Origin: UA16 sp905478895
Lineage (GTDB): Bacteria; Bacteroidota; Bacteroidia; Flavobacteriales_D; Sanyastnellaceae
Assembly (NCBI GenBank): GCA_943788495.1
Contig: CALSQO010000002.1
Location: 62,001 to 126,000 of the forward strand
DNA: 64,000 bases
Direction of reading: 5' to 3'
Shown here: positions 36,162 to 45,024 of the stretch, one piece after another
Layout of the letters: each line of letters starts with the position of its first letter
How positions within the stretch are numbered: the stretch's first letter is position 1
Program-made: the position numbers and the translations under genes
The notes under the pieces: model-generated
What the model was told of the DNA's origin: nothing
Seen by the model: the letters and a program-made list of their open reading frames with translations, nothing else
Databases searched by the model: none

Positions 36162-38390
36162 ATGAGCAACGAAAACCCGCACACAAACGCGAAGAACACG
36201 TACAACGTGAACAGTGAAAGCAAGTGCCCTTTTTTGGGAGGCGCATTGAAGCAGAGCGCTGGGGGTGGAACACGCAACACTGATTGGTGGCCCAACCAAC
36301 TGAATTTGAGTATTTTACGACAAAACTCGGAGCTGTCTAACCCCATGGGCGAAGACTTCGATTACAAAAAGGAATTTGAATCCCTGGATTACGCGTCTTT
36401 GAAAGCGGACATCAATCAACTGATGACGGATTCACAGGATTGGTGGCCGGCAGATTACGGACATTACGGTCCTTTTTTCATTCGAATGGCGTGGCACAGC
36501 GCTGGAACATACCGGATTGCGGACGGACGAGGGGGTGGCGGATCTGGTATGCAGCGTTTTGCTCCATTGAACAGTTGGCCGGACAACGCAAACTTGGATA
36601 AGGCTCGCCTTCTTTTGTGGCCGATCAAACAGAAGTATGGCAAGAAAATTTCTTGGGCCGACTTGATGATTTTAGCCGGAAACTGTGCACTTGAAACAAT
36701 GGGTTTCAAAACCTTTGGCTTTGGGGGTGGCCGTCCGGATGTTTGGGAACCGGAAGAAGATATTTACTGGGGGTCTGAAGGAGAGTGGTTGGCAGACAAC
36801 AGGTATACCGGCGACCGAGACCTTGAAAACCCATTGGCAGCAGTGCAGATGGGCTTGATTTATGTCAACCCAGAGGGCCCAAATGGCAATCCAGACCCGC
36901 TCGCGTCGGCTCGGGATATTCGTGAAACATTCGGCCGAATGGCAATGAATGACGAAGAAACCGTGGCTTTGATTGCCGGAGGACACACGTTTGGAAAAAC
37001 ACATGGCGCTGCTGATCCTGAAAAGCATGTAGGTTCAGAGCCTGCGGGTGCAGGGATTGAGGAGCAAAGCATGGGTTGGAAAAACTCATTTGGTACTGGC
37101 GCGGGCGGCGATGCGATTACCAGTGGGTTAGAGGGCGCTTGGACCACCACCCCAATCCAATGGAGCAACAATTACTTTGAAAACCTCTTTGGTTTTGAGT
37201 GGGAGCTGACGAAGAGCCCAGCGGGCGCACAGCAATGGAAGCCTAAGAATGGGGGTGGAGAGGGAAGCGTTCCAGATGCACACGACCCATCAAAGAGTCA
37301 CACTCCGATCATGTTAACGACGGACTTGGCTTTGCGAATGGACCCAAAATACGCGGTTATTTCGAAGCGGTTTCATGAAAATCCAGAGGAGTTCGCTGAT
37401 GCATTCGGACGAGCGTGGTTTAAACTCACTCACCGAGACATGGGGCCGATTGGGCGGTACCTCGGTCCAGAAGTTCCTTCGGAAGAACTTATTTGGCAAG
37501 ACCCTGTGCCCGCTTCAACAGGGAGCGCACTGAGCAAGAGTGATGTGACTTCTTTGAAAGAGAAAGTTATGGAGTCGGGTTTGACAATTTCTCAAGTGGT
37601 TTCCACGGCATGGGCCTCAGCATCTACCTATCGCGGAAGCGACAAACGAGGAGGGGCGAACGGCGGCCGAATTCGACTTGCTCCTCAGCGGTACTGGGAG
37701 GTGAATAACCCCACCCAGCTGGGCCAGGTCCTCGACACCTTAGAGGGCATCCAAAATGAGTTCAATGCAATGGGCGGTGCGCACGTTTCAATGGCCGACC
37801 TCATCGTTCTAGCGGGTTGTGCAGGCGTTGAAAAGGCGGCAGCGAATGCGGGTCATTCGGTATCGGTTCCTTTTGCGCCGGGGCGCGGTGACGCAACGGA
37901 TGCGCAAACAGACATCGATTCGTTTGCTGTACTGGAGCCGCGCGCGGATGGATTCCGAAACTACAAGAAGGTAAGCGCCACGGCATCAACGGAAGAAATG
38001 CTGATCGATAAAGCGCAATTGATGACGCTTACCGCACCGGAAATGACCGCTTTGATTGGTGGAATGCGAGTAATTGGAACAAACTATGACGGTTCCATGC
38101 ACGGTGTGTTTACCCATCGTCCTGGCGAACTCACCAATGATTTCTTTGTGAATTTGCTTGATATGAAGACCACGTGGAAGGCGATTGACCCTGTCTCTGA
38201 AGGGTTTGCTGGTTCGGACCGGACCACGGGAGAAACAAAGTGGACCGCTTCGCGAACGGACCTGATTTTTGGATCCAACTCAGAATTGCGTGCCATTGCT
38301 GAGGTCTATGGTTGCGCCGACGGGGAGGAGCGATTCGTCAATGACTTCGTGCAGGCTTGGGCGAAGGTGATGGATTTGGATCGCGCGTAA
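36162..38390 (+). CDS. katG: Catalase-peroxidase KatG
   Basis: This bifunctional heme enzyme removes hydrogen peroxide and has 742 residues, full length. The distal site is R108, W111 and H112 in RMAWHSAGTYR. The Tyr of the Met-Tyr-Trp adduct is in GLIYVNPEGPNG and the Met in FGRMAMNDEETVALI. The proximal His is in AGGHTFGKTHGA. The second, non-catalytic half is present (GGANGGRIRLAPQ). There is no signal peptide, so it is cytosolic. It has its own promoter and terminator. Confidence 0.97.
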   Translation: MSNENPHTNAKNTYNVNSESKCPFLGGALKQSAGGGTRNTDWWPNQLNLSILRQNSELSNPMGEDFDYKKEFESLDYASLKADINQLMTDSQDWWPADYGHYGPFFIRMAWHSAGTYRIADGRGGGGSGMQRFAPLNSWPDNANLDKARLLLWPIKQKYGKKISWADLMILAGNCALETMGFKTFGFGGGRPDVWEPEEDIYWGSEGEWLADNRYTGDRDLENPLAAVQMGLIYVNPEGPNGNPDPLASARDIRETFGRMAMNDEETVALIAGGHTFGKTHGAADPEKHVGSEPAGAGIEEQSMGWKNSFGTGAGGDAITSGLEGAWTTTPIQWSNNYFENLFGFEWELTKSPAGAQQWKPKNGGGEGSVPDAHDPSKSHTPIMLTTDLALRMDPKYAVISKRFHENPEEFADAFGRAWFKLTHRDMGPIGRYLGPEVPSEELIWQDPVPASTGSALSKSDVTSLKEKVMESGLTISQVVSTAWASASTYRGSDKRGGANGGRIRLAPQRYWEVNNPTQLGQVLDTLEGIQNEFNAMGGAHVSMADLIVLAGCAGVEKAAANAGHSVSVPFAPGRGDATDAQTDIDSFAVLEPRADGFRNYKKVSATASTEEMLIDKAQLMTLTAPEMTALIGGMRVIGTNYDGSMHGVFTHRPGELTNDFFVNLLDMKTTWKAIDPVSEGFAGSDRTTGETKWTASRTDLIFGSNSELRAIAEVYGCADGEERFVNDFVQAWAKVMDLDRA

Positions 38391-38411
38391 GACAGAACAA
38401 CATGGAATAAT

Positions 38412-38442
38412 AAAAGGGGGCCGATGTTGGCTCCCTTTTTTT
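38412..38442 (+). terminator. Intrinsic terminator after katG
   Basis: The 11-bp stem AAAAGGGGGCC/GGCTCCCTTTT (one G-T pair) with loop GATGTT is followed by a T run. It ends 15 bases before the next start codon. Confidence 0.9.
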
Positions 38443-38457
38443 GAATTACCCAACCCA

Positions 38458-39321
38458 ATGAACCCATCTACGATTATCGCAGGCACTATGAACTGGGGGG
38501 TGTGGGGCGCCAAAATGACGACCCTGCAAATGGCACAGACCATAGAGGCTTCGTTGGAAGCGGGTGTTTATGCCTTTGATCACGCAGACATTTATGGTGG
38601 ATACACGACTGAACAGGACTTTGGAGATGGATTCGCAGCGACAGGGATTGCTCGGGAGGAAGTTCTATTTGTTTCAAAATGCGGCATATGTTATCCATCC
38701 CAAAATGCGACGCATTCGGTAAAGCATTATGATTATTCAGCGGAGTACATAGAAAAGGCCTTGGAGACTAGTCTACGCAAGCTTCAAACCGAGTACATCG
38801 ACGTCTTTTTGCTGCATCGTCCGAGCCCGCTTTTGGATCCACGTATTGCGGTTCCTGTGCTTGAAAAACTTCGAGGCCAAGGGAAAATAAAAGAATGGGG
38901 TGTTTCCAATTTCACACCGTCGCAATTGGCCTTGATGGAAACCGAGGGAACCCCGCAATGGAATCAAATCGAGTGCTCCTTAACGCACACAGCGCCGATG
39001 TTAGACGGAACATTGGATTTCCACCAAACCCGAAACATTGGGACCATGGCGTGGTCACCTTTAGGTGGTTTTTTCAAAGAACCGGGAGCGGTTCAAGATC
39101 GATTGGAGCCGGTCATCCATCGCATGCTTGACAAGTATGCATGCACGGTTGAATGCCTTCTGCTGGCATGGCTTTTTCGGCATCCCGCGGCGATCATCCC
39201 TGTGGTAGGAACAACCCGCGTGGACCGAATTCAAGCGATGGCTAAGGCCCACAAAATTGAACTCGAAACAGAAGATTGGTTTGCCTTGACGGAAGCGAGC
39301 TGGGGGTATAAAGTGCCCTAA
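38458..39321 (+). CDS. Aldo/keto reductase
   Basis: This is a 287-residue NADPH-dependent TIM-barrel reductase. The catalytic tetrad can be placed: Asp and Tyr in FDHADIYGG, Lys in FVSKCG, His in LLHRPSP. GVSNFTPSQLAL and the C-terminal VGTTRVDRIQAM cofactor region are present. It looks closest to the YdhF-like oxidoreductases. It follows katG after a terminator, so it is probably separately expressed. The substrate is unknown. Confidence 0.87.
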   Translation: MNPSTIIAGTMNWGVWGAKMTTLQMAQTIEASLEAGVYAFDHADIYGGYTTEQDFGDGFAATGIAREEVLFVSKCGICYPSQNATHSVKHYDYSAEYIEKALETSLRKLQTEYIDVFLLHRPSPLLDPRIAVPVLEKLRGQGKIKEWGVSNFTPSQLALMETEGTPQWNQIECSLTHTAPMLDGTLDFHQTRNIGTMAWSPLGGFFKEPGAVQDRLEPVIHRMLDKYACTVECLLLAWLFRHPAAIIPVVGTTRVDRIQAMAKAHKIELETEDWFALTEASWGYKVP

Positions 39322-39410
39322 TCAACCCAACACCAACGATGCGGCGTCGCGGGCATTGATATGAGCTTTAATTGACCTGTCCAGCGATCTGGTCGAATGG
39401 AAAGACGACG

Positions 39411-40736
39411 CTACTGAGAGACGGTGATTTTTTGCGTCAAAGGACGGTCCTCTCCAAGTTGGCAGATGTAAACCCCGGAAGCCATTCCTGAAAGTCCAAT
39501 GCGGGTATTTCCTCGGATCCAGCTGTCGTAGACGATCTGACCTGAGGTGCTGAAGATTCGAAACCGTTCAAAGCTGCCGGCATTGCATGAAACGTTCAGG
39601 TAATCTCCCACAGAAACGCTGCTCGGGTAGAGCCAAGGCCCCCTCGCTTCTGCTTCGGCAATCGATGCGGAACTTCCATTGAACACCACATTGTCATAAT
39701 AGAAATCTTGGATTCCGGAGAGGTAGCCTTCATTTCCAAAATCGAAGAAAATTGACAAAATGGTATAATCGTAATTGAAGTTGATGGTTTGCGTACCGGG
39801 AACGTTTTGATAGAAATCAAACGTCATGGTGGTCCATTCTCCTGCGACAGCGACATTCTGTTGCGTTTCCACGGAATTCGCGGGTTCGAAAGCTTCTTCT
39901 GCCTTCAATCGGATTGCTGCTCCCACGGTGGGAACCCATACATCTACACTCACCTCTGTGGCTCCTGACTCGAACGGAATGGGCACAGCAAGTCCAGCAG
40001 GCGTGCTCATGGTCGTACCCGAATAATTCAAGGATTGCCAGTGTTTCGTGACCTTCATAACATGGTTGTTCTCATCCATTGGATCTACAACCAATTCCGA
40101 ATAGTTTCCTGCGAACGAGGTGGTTTGATAATGCACGGATTCGTCTTCGTGGTCAATGGGTAAGCTTACTTGTTGCAAACCCACGGTACTTTGATAGAGT
40201 TCGACATCGTCGAAGTAAAAAGTGGAGAAGTACGTTCCATCGCCTTCCGTACCGTAGTCCAACATGAAGGCAAGTTGGTTGTAAATACCCCCGGGGACAC
40301 CCGTGAAATCCCACACCAAGGTTTCCCACGCGTTCTCTACAGTGGTCAATGCATCCAACTCAATTACGCCATTTCCCTCGAGCTTCAGTTTCATTACGGC
40401 CCCAGCGACGGGGGAATATACTTTCATCCGAAACGCACCAACTTCAGTCAAATCCAAATAACCGGGCAGAGTGACAATGCTCCCCGCCCAGACATTTCCA
40501 CCGGGGTATCGAACCATTTGAGCAACATTTGCGCTGGTATTGATGCCGCTGGCATCAGGGTTTTCGACCACCATCGTTTCAGCCATTTCGAAGTTGGTAA
40601 GAACAGGCGTGGTTTGTTCGGTTTCAAAATCAAAAGGGGGATTGATTTGTGCGTGCAATCCAACAACTAAAAAGAGCGAAGCAAGAAGGGTGAAAAGTTT
40701 CAAAATGCAGAAAAATAGAAAGTGAAGTTCGATCAT
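39411..40736 (-). CDS. Secreted protein with two carbohydrate-binding-like repeats and T9SS type A sorting domain
   Basis: From ATG 40736 the protein has 441 residues. The alternative ATG at 40772 adds 12 non-signal residues. The signal peptide ends VVGLHAQ. Two similar beta-sandwich units follow. The first contains MKVYSPVAGAVMKLKLEGNG and FYFDDVELY; the second VDVWVPTVGAAIRLKAEEA and FYYDNVVFNG. They resemble the beta-jelly-roll modules that bind glycans. The C-terminus (LYPSSVSVGDYLNVSCN...GLSGMASGVYICQL) is a type A sorting domain. It is the third gene after GH30 on the same strand, suggesting a glucan-binding partner (inference). Confidence 0.8.
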   Translation of the reverse strand: MIELHFLFFCILKLFTLLASLFLVVGLHAQINPPFDFETEQTTPVLTNFEMAETMVVENPDASGINTSANVAQMVRYPGGNVWAGSIVTLPGYLDLTEVGAFRMKVYSPVAGAVMKLKLEGNGVIELDALTTVENAWETLVWDFTGVPGGIYNQLAFMLDYGTEGDGTYFSTFYFDDVELYQSTVGLQQVSLPIDHEDESVHYQTTSFAGNYSELVVDPMDENNHVMKVTKHWQSLNYSGTTMSTPAGLAVPIPFESGATEVSVDVWVPTVGAAIRLKAEEAFEPANSVETQQNVAVAGEWTTMTFDFYQNVPGTQTINFNYDYTILSIFFDFGNEGYLSGIQDFYYDNVVFNGSSASIAEAEARGPWLYPSSVSVGDYLNVSCNAGSFERFRIFSTSGQIVYDSWIRGNTRIGLSGMASGVYICQLGEDRPLTQKITVSQ

Positions 40737-40823
40737 TTCGAACAAGGGAGACAAGTCGTTTACAAGGTACAACAGAAACCCAGTGAACGGGCTTTTACTG
40801 CGTCCATGAAAAAGAAGAGTCCC

Positions 40824-41108
40824 TCAAAAAAGACCAACGGCCAATTCGATCCAAATCAAGAGAAAAGATCCAATTATGAGGCATTGTAAGATGCGTCGGA
40901 AAATGGTTTGCTGGATTCTTTCAATCGACCAATTGATTCCCCAACCGACCGCAAGGAGCAAGCTCCCCATCACCAAAAAATCCAACAATGACCAGTCAAC
41001 CGAGTCGGTGTACATCATTGCCACCGCGGGAATGAGCAGCAACGTGAGCGGTGCTAGAATGCGTCCTGTTGGTCCGATGAAACGAAAGAATCGGGTTAAA
41101 AACCTCAA
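40824..41108 (-). CDS. Small membrane protein of unknown function
   Basis: This is a 94-residue protein with three hydrophobic segments: about 15-32 (ILAPLTLLLIPAVAMMY), 40-60 (LLDFLVMGSLLLAVGWGINW) and 72-92 (ILQCLIIGSFLLIWIELAVGLF). It is not recognised. The start ATG overlaps the GH30 stop by four bases (ATGA), which supports it as a real, co-translated gene. Confidence 0.65.
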   Translation of the reverse strand: MRFLTRFFRFIGPTGRILAPLTLLLIPAVAMMYTDSVDWSLLDFLVMGSLLLAVGWGINWSIERIQQTIFRRILQCLIIGSFLLIWIELAVGLF

Positions 41109-42583
41109 TACAGCAATGTTTGCATCGCGTGAGGTGCAATCTGTGTTGGAACCTCAACGTTTCCAACAATCAATTTGTACGCGATCTTTTCGTCTGTTTT
41201 GTTCATGACTACCGTGACGGTTTGCCCTTCGGGGTTGCGGAATGAAGTGCTTTCCAATGTGCTTCGACTTACGGTTGTACTCACACGTTTCGCTTGGGGC
41301 TCAATGAATTTTGAGAAATGCCCGATGTAATAGTAGGTCGGCGTGTAAATCAATTCATTGCTCTGTGTGTTGGCGTGAATCGGGGCAAAGCAGAAGTTTT
41401 GTACGTGATTGGGCCCGCCATTTTCATTGAGCAAGATGTTCCAATCCGTCCAACCGACAGTACCGCTATTGAAGTCGTTGATCATTGAATTTCCGTAGCG
41501 TTCGGCATTGGACCACCGTTCGTAATGATTGGCATCAAACCCTTCTTGGCATCCTTCAGTGAACAGTAAGTTCTTGGTTGGGTACGATTCGTTGATGTTT
41601 TTGAGGTTGTCGTATTTCGCCTCACCGCCCGTCCAAGTCTCATACCAATGAAAACCAATTCCCCAGGCGTATTGAGCCGCCTCAGGATCATTGAAGATGG
41701 TATTGGCACGGTGTGAAATAAGGTCACGGTTGTGGTCCCAAACCACAATGTTCTTGTCACCAAAACCCGCTCGTTCGAACGCAGGTCCGAGGTTGTTTTT
41801 CAAAAAGTCCCGCTCCTCTTCAGCGGAGTAAATACACGATTCCCAGCGCTGCGTGGCCATGGGCTCGTTTTGAATGGTCACTCCCCAAACAGGGATTCCT
41901 TCCGCCTCATAAGCCTCAATGAATTTCACAAAATAATTAGCCCAAGTTTGACGGTATTCAGGCAATAAACTTCCCCCTCGAAGCATGTGATTGTTCGTTT
42001 TCATGAATGCCGGAGGGCTCCACGGACTGGCATAAAAAACGAGGTCATCCTCAATGATGGATGCCGCCCGCTTGATCATTGGAATGCGTTTCTCTTTGTC
42101 TTTGGCAATGGAAAAACTAGCCAAGGATTTATCACCTTCTTCGATGTAGGTGTGGCTGCCCAAACCAAAATCACTGCTGTGAATGCTGGTTCGAATGATG
42201 TTGTAGTTGATTCCTGTATCAGAGAAATAAGCGTTGAGCAATTCTTGCTGTTTGTCATCACTCAGCAAGGAAAACACTTCCGCAGAGGCGTCGGTGATGG
42301 CGCCTCCAATCCCGAGGTAGGATTGAAAGGTCTTTTCGGGATTGACAAATACAGCGATCTCTGTTTCCAAAGGTTGGGAGGCCGGCTGGAATGTGAGCGA
42401 CGAACCTTCGGTTAACCGCTGATTGGTGTTTTCGGCAGTGGTGTAAACACGGGCAATCACCGGAGCTTCTTGGGGCGAAGCAGCCAACGAATCCACCGGG
42501 GCTGTTGCAGTATTTTCAACACTGTAATTGCAGGAGAGCAGGCTGAGCAAGGGAGTGATCAAACAAACAAGGGAACACTTCAT
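41105..42583 (-). CDS. Glycoside hydrolase family 30 lipoprotein (glucosylceramidase/glucanase-like)
   Basis: This is a 492-residue exported lipoprotein. The lipobox is LLSC, with C18 lipidated. The GH30 TIM barrel shows the acid/base E240 in TIQNEP, the nucleophile E343 in LFTEGC, plus GIGGAITDAS and ASPWSPPAFMK. A C-terminal beta domain ends PHAMQTLLY. It probably hydrolyses beta-1,3/1,6-glucans or beta-glucosides. It is the first gene of a three-gene operon with a small membrane protein and a secreted binding protein. Confidence 0.9.
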   Translation of the reverse strand: MKCSLVCLITPLLSLLSCNYSVENTATAPVDSLAASPQEAPVIARVYTTAENTNQRLTEGSSLTFQPASQPLETEIAVFVNPEKTFQSYLGIGGAITDASAEVFSLLSDDKQQELLNAYFSDTGINYNIIRTSIHSSDFGLGSHTYIEEGDKSLASFSIAKDKEKRIPMIKRAASIIEDDLVFYASPWSPPAFMKTNNHMLRGGSLLPEYRQTWANYFVKFIEAYEAEGIPVWGVTIQNEPMATQRWESCIYSAEEERDFLKNNLGPAFERAGFGDKNIVVWDHNRDLISHRANTIFNDPEAAQYAWGIGFHWYETWTGGEAKYDNLKNINESYPTKNLLFTEGCQEGFDANHYERWSNAERYGNSMINDFNSGTVGWTDWNILLNENGGPNHVQNFCFAPIHANTQSNELIYTPTYYYIGHFSKFIEPQAKRVSTTVSRSTLESTSFRNPEGQTVTVVMNKTDEKIAYKLIVGNVEVPTQIAPHAMQTLLY

Positions 42584-42647
42584 TGATTAGGGTTTGACGG
42601 GATGGTTTCGTTGAAAAGACTTAGTTTGGACGAAACAAAAATGCACC

Positions 42648-43454
42648 ATGGGGAGCAGAGATAAAAGAACTGGGGCTTCTAAAAATGAATGGATTCGTGG
42701 GGCGATTTTGATGTACTGGTCCATTTTTTGGCTTTTCAATATCATCGACAAGGTCATCGGCGGGAGCCAATTCTTATGGGTCGGCCGCGATCGTTTCGCA
42801 CAGTTTCAAAAATTCTTCGCTTCTGCGGGGCTCGAGGCTCCGATTGTTGCGGATGTGGCGTTGATCATTGCAGCAGGATTGGAAGTATTTGCCTTCGTTT
42901 TCTTTGCAGGGGCCCTGATGTATTTTTTGCAGAACAAAGTGTCAGAAGCGAGAAATTGGTTCTTGCTGGGCATCTGCTTCACCTTGGCCACGTTTACGGT
43001 TTTTTCGTTGGGGGATCATCTGTTTGGCGACCGATTTGAGTTGTTGGAGCACACCCTTTTTTGGTTCATGACGCTGGCGTCGTGGGTCATCTTCATCCGG
43101 CTTGAGGATTCAGACGCGGGCGAAGAGGCCAGACTCGATCGCCGCCAAATAATGGGTGCAGCTGCGATTTCGGGGGCCTTGATTCTCATCACAACGGGAT
43201 CAATATTCAATTACAACGAGCATTTTTTTTACCGCCGGACCGCCGCTATTTCTGCTGAGCCCGTGGGCGAGGACCTGTTCAAAGTGGCTTTTCCGTTTCT
43301 AGGCGGGAGCACGGTATTTGAAAAAACCATTGAGCAATTCATCGAGGAGCACCCAACCAAAAGGATCGATCACATATACACAGTGCCGAATCCCTTGCGC
43401 TTGAAGAAGGCGGACGCTTTGATCTTCTACATCATTACCGAGGAGAAATTATGA
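42648..43454 (+). CDS. Unknown polytopic membrane protein, tandem paralogue A
   Basis: This 268-residue protein has about five TM helices: near 18-38, 65-94, 101-122, 128-148 and 162-183. The ~85-residue C-terminal domain lies after the last helix. It shares with its downstream neighbour the motifs FWxF...DKxxxxxxFLWVGxDxFAxFxKFFxSxG, FGDRFxLLEHxLFW, FPFL...EKTIxxFxxEHP and IYTxPxxL. No family is recognised; the helical core is DoxX-like in length only. The stop overlaps the next start by four bases. Confidence 0.7.
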   Translation: MGSRDKRTGASKNEWIRGAILMYWSIFWLFNIIDKVIGGSQFLWVGRDRFAQFQKFFASAGLEAPIVADVALIIAAGLEVFAFVFFAGALMYFLQNKVSEARNWFLLGICFTLATFTVFSLGDHLFGDRFELLEHTLFWFMTLASWVIFIRLEDSDAGEEARLDRRQIMGAAAISGALILITTGSIFNYNEHFFYRRTAAISAEPVGEDLFKVAFPFLGGSTVFEKTIEQFIEEHPTKRIDHIYTVPNPLRLKKADALIFYIITEEKL

Positions 43455-44227
43455 AAGAGCAATCTGTAATCCGTTGTTCGATTTTGATTTTTTGGACCTT
43501 TTTCTGGGGTTTGAGCGTGTTCGATAAAATCGTTCCTGACGTGCATTTCTTATGGGTGGGGAAGGATTTCTTCGCGCTGTTTGTAAAGTTCTTTGGGTCG
43601 TTGGGTGTGAAGGACTCGTTGGTGGCCACCCTGGCGTTGGCAGGCGTTTCATCACTGGAGGCGGTAAACTTCACCCTTTACCTGGTTGCTTTTTACAACT
43701 TCATCAAAAAAGAGAAGGCCGCTTCAGAGAAATGGTTTTTCCGAGCCATTCTCTCGTCCATCACTTTGTTCGCGCTTTTTTCCATTGCGGACCAAGTGTT
43801 TGGGGATCGCTTTCAATTGCTAGAGCATGGCTTGTTTTGGCTTGTTTTGGTGGCGTCGTGGCTGGTCTTCAAACATGGGGGCTCGCATTCTGACCCACCG
43901 ATTGCCTTGAAGAAGTCGACGCCCCTGACGGTTGCGTTGCTGGTAGGTGGGGTGCTCACACTTGGAGCATCGGCCTCCATTTTACAGTTTTCATCCCAAA
44001 CGGCAGCAGCGATTGATCTACCGGTTCAAGGAGAAGAAGTGGTGCCGGGTTTGTACAAGTTTGATTTTCCATTTTTGGCGGACAAACGCGTGTGGGAGAA
44101 GACGATAAATACGTTCAAAGCGGAGCATCCTGAATTGAAAGTGAACTACATCTACACGGGTCCGGATGAGTTAAACTCCAAGAAGAAAACGCACGTGCTG
44201 GTGTATGTTTTTACGGAATCACGCTAA
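43451..44227 (+). CDS. Unknown polytopic membrane protein, tandem paralogue B
   Basis: This 258-residue protein is clearly homologous over its full length to the preceding gene. The shared landmarks are HFLWVGKDFFALFVKFFGSLG, ADQVFGDRFQLLEHGLFW, YKFDFPFLADKRVWEKTI and EHPELKVNYIYTGPDEL. It has about five TM helices plus a C-terminal soluble domain. The ATGA overlap means both copies are made together, so they may form a heteromeric complex (inference). No catalytic motif is seen. Confidence 0.7.
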   Translation: MKEQSVIRCSILIFWTFFWGLSVFDKIVPDVHFLWVGKDFFALFVKFFGSLGVKDSLVATLALAGVSSLEAVNFTLYLVAFYNFIKKEKAASEKWFFRAILSSITLFALFSIADQVFGDRFQLLEHGLFWLVLVASWLVFKHGGSHSDPPIALKKSTPLTVALLVGGVLTLGASASILQFSSQTAAAIDLPVQGEEVVPGLYKFDFPFLADKRVWEKTINTFKAEHPELKVNYIYTGPDELNSKKKTHVLVYVFTESR

Positions 44228-44358
44228 TGGAAATTTCGAGCGGCGGAAGATTTTTTGAATCGAGTGCTTCGTTTCTACCTCCGTGTTTGTAAAACACAGG
44301 GCAGGCTTGGATTTCATGGATACTACAGCATCATGTGATGCACGGCTCAAGATTTGTT

Positions 44359-45024
44359 TTAGCGGTCCAGCAATTCCAACACAAGGTTTTTCGCCTCCTC
44401 CTCGAGGTGGGGCTCCAGCACATTGAAAATATGGGTTAATCCTCGCTTACGCAGTTCCGCCTGACCGGCGTCGGGGTATTTTTTGGAAGAAAAATCCAAC
44501 CAATACCGCCCGATGAGCAAAATGAGTTCGGCTGTGCTCTCAATGCTTTCAGCCGGCAAGGTGAGAATCCCACATTGGTTTGAATGCAAGACCCGACCCG
44601 CGGTCCACTGGTCGAGAAATTGATTCACCGCTTGAGCGCTGAGCAAGGCTCCCTGCTCGCTTTTCAAGGCCACACTGAAGTCGTCTCTCAAGATGTACCG
44701 AAAATCCCAAATCACATCGTACGACTGGAATATGCCACGCACCACCGTAGCGGGATCAACGGAATGTGCACGGGTGTTTTCCTTCTCAAAAAGAGATTGA
44801 AGCAACGCGATATGGGCAGCAAGCATGTCTTTTTTGGACGGAAAGTGATACCACAATGTTCCTTCCAGGACATCGGCCTGTTGCGCAATCATAGCCGTGG
44901 TGACGGTTTGGAAACTACCAGCGTTGAACAGCACCAGGCTTGTTTTGAGAATTCGGTCCTTGGTTTTGCTGGAAAAACACTGCGCAGTTCGCGCGGTTAA
45001 GGGGTTAGAAACCATTTCAATCAT
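44359..45024 (-). CDS. TetR/AcrR-family transcription regulator
   Basis: In this 221-residue regulator the N-terminal helix-turn-helix spans about residues 22-67 (KDRILKTSLVLFNAGSFQTVTTAMIAQQADVLEGTLWYHFPSK, paraphrased by its FNAGSFQTVTT and LWYHFPSK landmarks). The C-terminal ligand domain is not conserved enough to name an effector. The start ATG 45024 overlaps the alkB stop by four bases. It probably controls the alkB-tetR operon through the palindromes at 46084-46130. ATG 45012 is an alternative start. Confidence 0.85.
   Translation of the reverse strand: MIEMVSNPLTARTAQCFSSKTKDRILKTSLVLFNAGSFQTVTTAMIAQQADVLEGTLWYHFPSKKDMLAAHIALLQSLFEKENTRAHSVDPATVVRGIFQSYDVIWDFRYILRDDFSVALKSEQGALLSAQAVNQFLDQWTAGRVLHSNQCGILTLPAESIESTAELILLIGRYWLDFSSKKYPDAGQAELRKRGLTHIFNVLEPHLEEEAKNLVLELLDR

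Noticed and set aside
44283..44341. Two perfect small palindromes (GTGTTT-gta-AAACAC and GCATCA-TG-TGATGC) between the tandem membrane genes and tetR
   Set aside because: No T run follows, so they are not clear terminators. They lie in a convergent gap where an operator is unlikely, so no function is assigned.
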